From contig NC_045139.1 in NCBI RefSeq assembly GCF_008831285.2, positions 1,410,204-1,474,203 of the forward strand: a stretch of DNA of 64,000 nt. Direction: 5' to 3'. The stretch comes from Nymphaea colorata (taxonomy: Eukaryota; Streptophyta; Magnoliopsida; Nymphaeales; Nymphaeaceae). The notes beneath the pieces are model-generated. The model did no database searches. It was not told the DNA's origin and saw only the letters and a program-made list of their open reading frames with translations. This document shows positions 42,352 to 51,899 of the stretch, one piece after another. Both the position numbers and the translations under genes were made by a program. The first letter of the stretch is position 1, and every line of letters starts with the position of its first letter.

Positions 42352-45300
42352 ATGGCGTCCCTCTCCTTCTTCATCTCCGCCGTCCTCCTCCTCTACCTCT
42401 GCGGCGGCTCTTCGTCTTCCCGGCTGGCCCCTGTTTGGCAGCGAGGGAGTAAAGCGGGGTCTCTGCCTCCCTCGTGCGAGCGGATAGAGTGCCCGAGCTA
42501 CGACTTGGTGCAGGAGGGGAACGGGTTCGAGATCAGGCGCTACGATTCCCCTGTTTGGATGACCACCTCCCCCATCGAGGACATCTCTTTAGTCAATGCC
42601 ACCAGAACAGGCTTCTTTCAGTAAGGATTTCCCGATGTCCCCTCTGTTTTTGTCTATTTCGATTCTCCTTCGGTTGAGAAAGTTCTCGTTTGCTCTGTCC
42701 CGGTTTTCTTGATTTTCGTTGCGGCTTAATGACGAGCCTACGTGAACTTTTGGCATTTGGACGGATTCAGTGCAGTTAATTTCGCGAATTTTGAATTTTG
42801 CGAATTTAAATTTCGGTTACATCGCTGTGGGTGCTCTGGGACACATGAATTCGAACTGTATAATTGATTGTTACCTGCTTTCGAGAGAGCTAAGACATTG
42901 AGTGGGAAGATGAAAATTCGAGAGAATTTTTATGCCTAATTTTTCGATAATTTTCATCCCCCATGCTTTCTTTAATGTAACTGAGAATGACGAATGGGAG
43001 TGGAAGTATAAAAATGTATTTTTTTTTTATAAAAATAAGTTTCAAATGTTGTCCTGAAATGATACACAGGTAAATATTTTTTTCTGAATCTTTCTCTGCC
43101 CATGAACGCGCTAGCGGCGTTTGATGGCGTGAAATATTTCTCATGATCTATGGAGGTCGGAATTTTTTTCGGAAAAATTTTAGCCCTCAAAGCTTCGACT
43201 GAAATTTTGGAAAAGCCAAACATGGGATGTTATCAAATGGAAATCGTGAAATCCTTCGAGTGTTTGGTATATAGCTTCCAGTACAGGGCCGGAAATTTTT
43301 TCAACTGCCCATCAAACACCCCCAGTGTAAGTGTTCTTCAATTCAACAGTTAATCTCATCATGGTATGCTGCAAAAAACAGCTCAAAAATTTCGAAGACG
43401 AAAACTTTTTACGACGCTTATGGGGATGGCATTGCGAAGTTTTTTATATTTCTGTTCATTTTGTTGATTTTTTTTTTTTTTTTTTGCCTTGGCTTCTTGG
43501 TCGTTGTAGCATCATGTCTTTGGAATTTAGTACTTAATACTAGAGAGCTCTTATTTGGACGAGGCATATCATTTTCCGCATTAAATTAAGTTGGTGTGCT
43601 CTCCAAATATATTCTTTCTTTTTACCTTTTTAATTTTTTTTGTTTCATTTAAGTTGGTCCATAGAATGGCATGTGGTGCTGCTCCATGCCACGTATGGTT
43701 CTGTTTGTGTTGTAAGAAATGATGGATCTGCTTTGTTTATTATTATTATTATTATTATTATTTTAGTGTTGTTTAGAGGAGAGCACTTTGAGTGTAAAAC
43801 CTTGTAACTATATCATTATGCCTAGAATGCTGGTTTTACTTTATTGGATTTGGATTTTTACCTGGTAAACTACATATGATCGGATTTTGTTTTATCAGTT
43901 TCGGATATGAACTTTCCTAGTGGCGTGGAGCCTGATTAAGATCCGAAGTTTATATAAGTTTGGATTTCGATTTTGTTCAGGTGTTATTAAACCGAATAGC
44001 GAATGTGTTTTTTTTTTTTTTTTTGCTATTCAATTTGCAAAGTCAGAGGAATTTACAGCTTACTGTTTTAACTTTTAACAACGTTAAAATAATATCTTGA
44101 CGCTTAAGAAATTACCATTTACAAGGAGTTCGTGAATGGTGAGTTGATAACATAATTTGTACACACATTGTTTATGAGTGAACAATATAAAAATATACCT
44201 AAGAATTTTTTTTAATTTTAACGAAAAAGATAATTTATTCAAAAAACAGAGTTTCGAGAATCACATTTTGCAAGTCCTTTTCTTAAAAATTTCACGTTTC
44301 TCATACGCACTCTTTTTCTCTGTTACAATCACATTCAAAATAGATATAAAATTGCCGAGATATCGACCAAAAAATGTGAACTATGGACAGTAAGAACCTC
44401 TTTACTTGCAATTATTCTTTTAAATATATTTTAGTATTTCTCATTTGGTGTGCGTGTGTTTGTGAATTATTTTGTAAGCTTAAGTGGTTGTTTGTAATGG
44501 TCTGAATGGTAGGCGGTACTCTATAAATACATCTAAAGCTAAGCGATTTTTCAAAAAGTCATCAGTTTTCAAATTTTCTCTTGCGCCAAGCTTCTTTTCT
44601 TAAATATTCTCTAAACCATGTGACAAAAAGTATCGAAAGAATGAAAGTTTTTCTTTTTCTACAATAATTTCACTGTCCATCGACTATTAACATTTTAAAC
44701 CTTCACGTCTACATTTTTCAAAACCATACGAATGGGACCATACCGCTTATTGACCAACCTCTGATTCCCATCTCCGCATAATTAGTTAAATAGTTTGGAA
44801 GCTAGTTACTCTTGTCACATAGAAGTTAAGCCTTTATTTTCGAAAGAATTTCAAGGTTGAACATGTTCAAGATTTTTTTAAGCATTTAATCTGAATTACT
44901 TGGATGAGAACTTCAAAGTTCCTGAACTGCCGAAACTAGTTTAGGCTCTGTTTGTTAATTAATTAACTTGGTTGTTATTGTTGTGAAGGCTATTCGATTA
45001 CATACAGGGGAAGAACAAGTACAATGAGAAGATAGAGATGACCGCCCCTGTGATGACGGAGGTCTCACCCAGCGATGGACCGTTTTGTGCATCATCTTTC
45101 GCAGTCAGCTTCTACGTTCCGGCGAAAAATCAGGCCGACGTCCCACCCTCCGAGAATCTCCACGCCCAAAGGTGGGGTGTCCGATATGCGGCAGTCCGAC
45201 AGTTCAGCGGTTTCGTGTCCGATTACAGCGTTGGCGAAGAAGCAGCGGCGTTGCAGGCGAGCCTTGCCGGGTCCAGCTGGTCGGAAGCCATCAAGAAGAG

Positions 45301-45424
45301 CCAGAAGGCTGGAGACACTAAGTCGTCCTACACGGTGGCTCAGTACAACTCCCCCTTTGAATTCGATCACCGAGTGAACGAGATCTGGCTGCTGTTTGAC
45401 ATGGATGAGTCCCATATCATATAA
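42352..45424 (+). CDS. SOUL heme-binding family protein, two exons
   Basis: Two exons, 42352-42620 and 44989-45424, separated by a 2.4-kb intron (donor GTAAGG, acceptor GTGAAG), encode 234 residues. The N-terminus MASLSFFISAVLLLYLCGG is a likely signal peptide; an upstream in-frame ATG at 42247 would bury it, so 42352 is preferred. The mature part opens with CPSYDLVQEGNGFEIRRY, and the splice junction falls in GFFQLFDYIQGKN, followed by IEMTAPVMTEV, FYVPAKNQ, RYAAVRQFSGF and near the end WLLFDMDESH, all hallmarks of the SOUL/HBP fold. Plant members bind tetrapyrroles such as heme. Secretory or ER entry is inferred from the signal peptide only. Confidence 0.92.
43735..43763. repeat. (ATT)n microsatellite in the SOUL intron
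   Basis: About nine TTA units inside the single intron. The rest of the intron is AT-rich and has T-runs but no gene. Confidence 0.85.
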
Positions 45425-46268
45425 GGGGAGAGCATGTTAATATATCTGGTGACTTGTTGCTCAGTTAGTGTTATAATGGAAACTTAGTATGTGTTTACCT
45501 GTAAGAATTTCTGGATTTTGGTAAGATTATCATATTTTGGTGTTCATGTCTGTATTGGTATTTAGTATCCCATGGTTCATGATTTTGTCAATTTCAGCAG
45601 CTGGCCTAGCATCGGGAGCTAACACAGTAATGGATCATGTCTTTTGCATCTTTATCATAATCACAAAAAATTAGCTGTTTTTCAAGAATAGTGTGATCTT
45701 ATCCACAGTACCTTGAGAAAACGATAAATATATTATTAAATTTTGTATTGTCAAAATTGAGCTTTTTTCATTAACGTGATTTATGGAGGAACTTGTGTTA
45801 CGTTAAGCCAGGATGTGAGTTTGGATCTGATGCTGCTACAGTCTGAGTTTCAGTTGCGGGTGGAGATTCTTTCTGTAAGTCTGGAACGCTGTAAGTTGTT
45901 GAGTTGATTTCTCAAAGGGAGCATCTTACTCTTGGGCACAATTGTATTTTTTTAATTGTTTCTTCAAATGAATACGGCTTTATGAGTTCAGCTGTCTCTT
46001 TTGTCAGGTTTTGAAGAAGAAGAAGATGTTGATAAAGATACTAACAATGACTGTTATACTCATCAATGTTGTGAGAAAATCTCTTTATGGAAGTTGAACA
46101 TGTCAAAAATTTCCCATTTTATTTTTTCAGATGAGGGTGAGCCCTGACTACCAAGCCACATCTAAAGTAGTGCTTACACCCCCAATACCTCTTGCTTCAA
46201 AATGAAGAGAAAGGGAGAGTGACAGAGATCGATTATCCATGTTTTGTCGCTCTTTTCAAAACAAACAA
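45425..46268. other. 3' flank of the SOUL gene
   Basis: Contains the 3' UTR and AT-rich spacer up to the tRNA gene. AATAAA-like words are not sharp enough to place the polyadenylation site. No gene seen. Confidence 0.5.
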
Positions 46269-46342
46269 GGCCTATTAGCTCAGTTGGTTAGAGCGTCGTG
46301 CTAATAACGCGAAGGTCGCAGGTTCGAGACCTGCATGGGCCA
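46269..46342 (+). tRNA. tRNA-Ile(AAT)
   Basis: 74 nt without intron. The acceptor stem GGCCTAT pairs with ATGGGCC, discriminator A. The D arm is GCTCAGTTGGTTAGAGC, the anticodon stem TCGTG/CGCGA with loop CTAATAA gives anticodon AAT, and the T arm is GCAGGTTCGAGACCTGC. The internal A box (TAGCTCAGTTGG) and B box (GGTTCGAGACC) are intact. AAT (read as IAT after deamination) is the normal nuclear isoleucine isoacceptor, so this is a nuclear gene, not an organelle insertion. Confidence 0.96.
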
Positions 46343-46355
46343 AACATATTGTTTG

Positions 46356-46366
46356 TTTTTTTTTTT
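46356..46366 (+). terminator. RNA polymerase III terminator of the tRNA
   Basis: A run of 11 T residues begins 14 nt after the tRNA end, preceded by a TTT at 46352-46354. Confidence 0.8.
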
Positions 46367-46594
46367 CATTTGATCGGCTCTCTCTTTCTTGAACAAAAAG
46401 ATGCAAATGTTGCCTTTGCGCTCCAAAAGGTTTTTGGGTCATAAAAGGTATTTCCTCTTGTGCTTCCCCGTAGCAGACCACAGGGGTCCACTAAGACAAC
46501 TTTCCATGTCTTAAGAGTGACATATACCTAGCAACATCATTCATGTATATTTTTGGGGTTCTGCTAATGTTTTGTAAGACAAAAAGGAAACTAT

Positions 46595-46616
46595 TATATA
46601 TATATATATATATATT
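46595..46616. repeat. (AT)n microsatellite
   Basis: About ten TA units next to the left end of the SINE-like element. Confidence 0.85.
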
Positions 46617-46624
46617 AGGAGAAT

Positions 46625-46775
46625 GATTCATTTTTATCACCACTTTAGGGTTTAGGAGTTTGTGTTAAGATCTATTATGATTCAAAGAATGAGTGTACTA
46701 AGTCGTGATGGTAACCACGGGATTTGAACCTCAAACTCTTTTGAAGAGGACCACCTTACCGCCCATTGCATTCAT
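46625..46775 (-). repeat. tRNA-derived SINE-like element
   Basis: On the minus strand the sequence reads GGGCGGTAAGGTGGTCC, then 25-30 nt later GAGGTTCAAATCCCGTGG, followed by ACCATCACGACTTAG. GGTTCAAATCC is a canonical pol III B box and the spacing suits a tRNA-like head. Cloverleaf pairing is incomplete and no anticodon is called, so a SINE relic is more likely than a tRNA gene. The tail and target duplication are not resolved. Confidence 0.55.
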
Positions 46776-46886
46776 GTTTTCAAAGTATATTATTAGCTTG
46801 TTCATATAAACGAAAGTATTTTTCTCCATCCCCATTTACTTACATGCATACCCCATTAATCATGGCCGCATAATTAATATCAGTGG

Positions 46887-46889
<3 letters not shown>

Positions 46890-46926
<37 letters not shown>
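46890..46926. repeat. (AT)n microsatellite
   Basis: About 18 uninterrupted TA units. Confidence 0.9.
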
Positions 46927-46927
<1 letters not shown>

Positions 46928-47585
46928 CATTTGCTTAATTCCTAAGAGATGAAGTAAGAAATCAGGGACTCCATTAAGGAGAAGCATCGATCACCTCGTA
47001 AACATCACCTCCAGTCATGAAGTATACGCCACGAAACAATTACGCGGAACACATGCCTTAATGCCCCAAGCCACTTTTCTCATACCTACTACCACTCTTG
47101 ACGCTTGAAAATTGGGCACCCTTAACTCTTATGTCCTCATCTTTAACGATAACTTTGGAAAAATATAATGTCTACTATCGCCTTCAATAATATTATGTTC
47201 AGCCAACACAACGGATTCGTAATACAAACACGTTCAAATTAATTTGATTCCATATATATATATATATATATATACATATATATAATATATATATATATAA
47301 TACAAGCATATAAAAAAAGAGAGAACGAGAGAGAAAAAGAGAGAAAGAGAAGGAAGAAGATTGTCCTCAAAATCATAACATACTTACAAAGTACTCTTGA
47401 TCAAGAAAAAAAGGAAGAAAGTAGGAAAAGGATCGCAGTAAACCAAGAAAACAAGGTGGGAGATCCCCATATCTTTAGAAAGTTACAGGTACCAAGATAT
47501 GCTAGATCATCTTCAACAGAGAGAATCGTCACGACTGTAACATAAAATAAAGAATATTAATTATCAGAAGAAGGAAGAAGAGAAG
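46927..47585. other. Intergenic and 3' flank of the IDA-like gene
   Basis: AT-rich, with an interrupted (AT)n tract at about 47253-47300 and a purine-rich GAGA tract at 47317-47360. No gene seen. Confidence 0.5.
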
Positions 47586-47927
47586 CTAAGGTATCGCAGA
47601 GGACGGCATGCGGCGGTCGGAGCAGTAGAGGTCGGGGATGGAGTTGTGGCCGCGGGACGGACCAGAAGGTAGTCGCGGCGTGCCCTTCGGCAGCATGGAT
47701 GAGAACGTCCTCGCTCGGTCATTACTCGTCCGCCGGCCGGCCGGCGCCATCGGTGGCCTTCTGGCTCTGAGCAACTGCTGATCGGCTACCAGTCGCTGGG
47801 GGAGGAGCCCCGGACGCTTGCTCTCCGCGGCGGAGGAAGGAAGGTGGAGCAGCAGCAGCAGGAAGAGGACGAGTAACGGCAGCGTGAGGGCGTGCTCTCT
47901 GGAGTAGATGGAGTTCTTGGATCTCAT
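47586..47927 (-). CDS. IDA-like (IDL) secreted peptide precursor
   Basis: Intronless, 113 residues from the Met at 47927. The frame stays open to 48029, but only this Met places the hydrophobic stretch LTLPLLVLFLLLLLHLPSSA near the N-terminus as a signal peptide. A variable basic middle follows. Near the C-terminus stands FSSMLPKGTPRLPSGPSRGHN, which aligns with the extended PIP region of IDA-type peptides (LPKGxPxPPSxPSxxHN). IDA peptides are secreted, cleaved, hydroxylated on proline and sensed by HAE/HSL receptor kinases to drive cell separation. Odd here are the I-P to R-L change inside the core, GH in place of RH, and a 17-residue C-terminal tail. A CLE or PIP-like peptide is the main alternative. 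Confidence 0.72.
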   Translation of the reverse strand: MRSKNSIYSREHALTLPLLVLFLLLLLHLPSSAAESKRPGLLPQRLVADQQLLRARRPPMAPAGRRTSNDRARTFSSMLPKGTPRLPSGPSRGHNSIPDLYCSDRRMPSSAIP

Positions 47928-48070
47928 GGTGAAAAATCTGGAGGTAAAAGAGAGTCTTCCCCTTGGCAATATTGTTGTTGCCAATGAATCAGGATCATCG
48001 TGGTAGAGAGAGAAAGAGAGAGAGAACAATAGGTCTTAGTTTCAAAACGATATTATATGGGCATGGACCA
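47928..48070 (-). promoter_or_regulatory. Leader and TATA region of the IDA-like gene
   Basis: On the minus strand CCATATAATATCG at about 48048-48060 is a possible TATA box, about 120-130 bp before the start codon, followed by a GA-rich leader (48003-48024). Confidence 0.45.
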
Positions 48071-48400
48071 AAAGGTGGAATGGGCTGTCAACGGGTCGGA
48101 CTTAGTGATCCAGGAAAGAATTTGGAACCTAGCCGTTCACTGAATTTGGATTTTTTCCTGGCCAAGTTAGATATAAATCTGAGATCTTATGCTAGCTAGA
48201 TCTGGATTCAGCTTCAAAGAAACTGAATCCAAGTCCCGTTTTGGATCTTGGATCCTATCATTTGAGATGTTATTACCTGTTTGATGAAATGTTTGAATAG
48301 TAATTGCACATATATTTTGTTTATAGAAGTTATGAATCACATCGATCCAATGTGTAAGAACAAAAACCTAAAACAAGAAAATTAACAGGCAACTATGTGC
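48071..48400. other. Intergenic, no gene seen
   Basis: Upstream region of the IDA-like gene. AT-rich, with no other feature recognised. Confidence 0.4.
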
Positions 48401-48439
48401 CAAAAAATAATAATCACCCACAAAGTCGATTAAAGTTGG

Positions 48440-49070
48440 AACAATCTTAGTTCGAAAACATAATCTAATGCAGCATCAAATGGAGTAAGGGACATCATGG
48501 CAAGGGACAGAGAGAGACGTGCCATCAAACTTGCCAGAAGCAAAATTTGATCATCTTCCAACTCAGTTTCCATCAGTACTCTACAGATGTTACGTTCTAT
48601 CCTAAGAGAATGAAAGTTTTCAGAAAATTGATTTCATCATATCACATGAATCCCTCGTTAGTTTGGTTGGCAGGTAATCCTAGCAGTTCAATTTTGATCT
48701 TTAGAATGAAATCAAGGTGTCTTCTCTCTCTCTTTCTCTCTTCCTCCTAGTTAGGAAACTTCTTGTCACCAAATTTTGTTATATATTTCCATTTTATCGG
48801 CTCTCTCTCTCTCTCTCTTAAGAAATGACATTGTTAAGCTACAAAAAGAAGATAGAAGAAATAAGGACAGCAAAAAAACTGAGATGATAAGAGCATATGA
48901 TCCATCAAATCACGTCATTAAAATGCTCCAAGATCCGAAGCTCTTTGCAGTGATAAGTGGTCGCCATCAAAAGCATCAGCATGATGTCACTTGCGAATGG
49001 TTGGATGAGATTAAAGCATGGTTGGGATCAAATGAAGATAGTTTAATACGTCTGATGGATGGTTGAGAGA
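48440..49070 (+). pseudogene. Possible decayed gene fragment
   Basis: Less AT-biased than its surroundings. An open frame from about 48823 to 49066 reads NDIVKLQKEDRRNKDSKKTE and later HDVTCEWLDEIKAWLGSNED, charged and protein-like, ending RLMDG. An upstream frame at 48547-48750 could be a preceding exon, but no convincing splice sites join them and no start context is seen. I do not recognise a family. It may be one exon of an unknown gene or a retrocopy relic. Confidence 0.25.
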
Positions 49071-49529
49071 GAAACAATGAAAAAAAAAATGATCGACATT
49101 TTCATCATCTACTATTAGTTTACATATTTTTTTCTCTTTGCTTTTCTCTCAATTATCGGTCACAATGAATGGAGCTACCCTCGTGAAAGAGTCACCATCA
49201 TTCACTGGAGCAATGAATAACCATGAAATGATCTATTTCATTTGCAGCACTGGAGCACATAATGGCGGACTTTCAGGTTAGGGGTTAGGAAAACTGGTGC
49301 AACCAACAGCATGATTTATGTATAAAAAAGAGCTAAGTGATTCCCTAACATCTTGTTCATATCACTTACTTAAATAACAAGTTGTTTCCACCAAAAGATT
49401 TAGTTCACTAAGCCAGAAAAATTCGTTGAAAGGACACTTATATGTATATATATATATATTTATAAGGATAGATATTTAAGATTCTCAATTAAAAATAAAG
49501 AAGTTTTAAGAGACTGGAGCGGACAGTTA
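49071..49529. other. Intergenic, no gene seen
   Basis: AT-rich, with a short (AT)n at about 49445-49460. Confidence 0.4.
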
Positions 49530-49690
49530 TGTGGCTATGACACTGGGGGTCGGCCAAAGTGCCCTCGAATTAAAGCGAGGTCAGGAGTTCAATACCCTAG
49601 GTGCATTTCATTGATACAATATCTAGTAAGCGTCTGCCACCAATAAGAAATAGGATGCTCCATGGTCGCTCCTAGCTAGCTAGCCAAAAA
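49530..49690 (+). repeat. Second tRNA-derived SINE-like element
   Basis: GTGGCTATGACACTGGGGGTC may derive from an A-box region, and 45 nt later GAGGTCAGGAGTTCAATACCC has a B-box-like core (GTTCAATACC). The following roughly 100 bp up to GCTAGCTAGC resemble a SINE body. The match to a tRNA is weak. Confidence 0.4.
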
Positions 49691-50247
49691 ATTGGTCCAG
49701 TTTGGCTCGGTCCAATCTTGTTAACATCGGTCCCGGGTCTATGTTTTTATATAGCGTAATTAGACCAATCAAGCTAGGTTCGGCCTACCGAACCCTAGCG
49801 TTATTACTTTTAAATGCGCTTTCCAATAGTCACAAAATCCATATTTAAATCTCAATAATGCACAATCGGAGTTATGTCGGTTAAATTTGAAGTCAAATAG
49901 TAGGAAAACATGGAGAGCCCTATGTAGCTATGGTTCTACAAATATGATATCTTAAGTAATGGGATTAGACTAAGTTGGTCCGTCCAGAAAACAATGTTCT
50001 TGTAGCATATATAGTATTGCCCTTAACTTTACTAATTGATGTAACTTTTTATCTGCCCTTGATGAAATTGTTATTAAAGAACATGTCCTAAATGAGATAA
50101 TATTTTTAGCGCATTATGTGCCGTTGATTTTTCTTAAAATTTTTAATTTGTTTACTGGCAAAAAAAAGTAGCCTAGAATGCCTATTCTTGTGAGTAGGTG
50201 AGTTGACTAAAATTCCCAAAGCTCAAGGAGGTTTAAACTTGAAAGCA

Positions 50248-50303
<56 letters not shown>

Positions 50304-50634
50304 GAGAGAGGTAGAAACCATTGTTAAAAAATTATGTTGAATGGAGTATAAACATTCGATATATTTATAAATAAGTGTCTTGATATAGAACATGCTTTGA
50401 TTCAAGTTGTATTCATAAAAAATATGGATTTTCTATTATCAAAATGTTGGTGCTATGGTGGCATTCATTTTTGTTTATTATAAAAACATTATTACAATCT
50501 CAAAAATGATCAAAATATATGTTCATATCGATAAGGTTAAGTTGTAAAAAGCCCACTTAAAACTTGACATTGAGACGATTTGGTTTTTCGTCTGTGAATT
50601 AATGGTCTGGTTTCTACTAATTTTTTTTTATATT

Positions 50635-50666
<32 letters not shown>

Positions 50667-51121
50667 TATGAATGATGACAATGCGGTCAAGCTCACCATG
50701 ATGATTTATTTGAAGGAGATAAATAGTTTAAGATAAAAATATTGAATATATATAAACTAATACAAGTTGACAAAAACTTTAACTACTTTTTTTTATTGTT
50801 TTTTTTTAACCGTTCATCATGTTAGATCAAATGACGCTAGGGTAAATAGCTTGATGACTTAAAAACCCACTGTCCCTATTCAATATATATAACTGCCCAC
50901 ACCAGTCACTATGTCGCTTTGTCACTGGGCAGTGTGTCTCTTGTTCAGTTTTTATAGGCACTACATTTTATGTGGTTTTGAGCCGCAACTCTCATCCCTT
51001 GATTCATTTAACATAACCGCTCGGCTCAGTTCTTACGCCGTCTAGGGATAGTTCTAATAGCAGTTGAACTCGAGATGTGCTACTCACTTGTTGTATGTCT
51101 TGTACTACTATACACGAGAGC
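49691..51121. other. Intergenic, repeat-rich
   Basis: Contains (AT)n at about 50253-50297 (over 20 units) and a mixed (ATT)n/(AT)n tract at about 50630-50670. No gene recognised. Confidence 0.5.
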
Positions 51122-51300
51122 CAGAGCTAGAAATTTTTCATTAATGGGCCGAAATATAGTCTCAAAATTTTTACAAGATGTATAATTTAATTTTCAAATC
51201 TTTTTATATAGGCTAAAGTGAACTTTTTAAATTACATGTAAAACTTTTTCTATTTTAAAAATTTGAGGGGGGCATAGGCCCTGCCACCCCCTGGCTCTGC
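51122..51300 (+). repeat. Non-autonomous dispersed element, family A, copy 4
   Basis: Begins GAGCCAGAGCTAGAAATTTTTC and ends CTGGCTCTGCCCCTACC, the same end pattern as 32176-32352, and is an inverted relative of 780-988. Non-coding. Confidence 0.5.
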
Positions 51301-51899
51301 CCCTACCACATGCCACCTACCACATGCCAGAGAGAGAGAGATAGATAGAGAGAGAGAGTCTCAATATTTAATATTACAACCCTAAAATACATGGGAAAGA
51401 GGATGGTATCTGTTTATGGCAAACACACTTACCTCTCATTATGGCACACCTTACCCTCTCAACATATTACACTTTTCTTTTTAGTTATAAGTATGTATTC
51501 TTCATATGTTATGAGAGAGATAGAGAGAGAGAGAAGAAAGATAAAGTAAGAATTATAATAATTATTCCCAAGAAACTACTTATAAATGAAGACTACATCA
51601 ACGAGTTTTAAATCATTGGTAGCAAGAAGATTCTGATTTTCAATAACATGAGGCTTCGCCTGTTTAGATATGGAAGTAATTTGGCTTAAGAAGGAGCATC
51701 GCTTCATATGCTAAATTTCTCACATGGGTAGCATTTTATTTTATTTTTATAAACAGATTATTTTCCGAAATTTTACTAAGAGGATTTTGTATTTAAATAT
51801 ATCAAAGTACATTTTGAAGCAATTTTCATTTTTAATTTGAAAATTTTTAAATAAAAACTTTTTCAGGATCAGCGACTATTTAAAAGAATCGATACTATA
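51301..51899. other. Intergenic, upstream of the EDM2-like gene
   Basis: Short GA runs at about 51330-51358 and 51514-51533. AT-rich, no gene. Confidence 0.4.

Noticed and set aside
45075-45415. Alternative frames over SOUL exon 2
   Set aside because: Shadows of the real exon, which is GC-rich and in a conserved family frame.
46275-46481. 68-codon minus-strand frame covering the tRNA
   Set aside because: It is the complement of tRNA-Ile; the tail AGLEPATFALLARRSNQLS is the typical false peptide from tRNA sequence.
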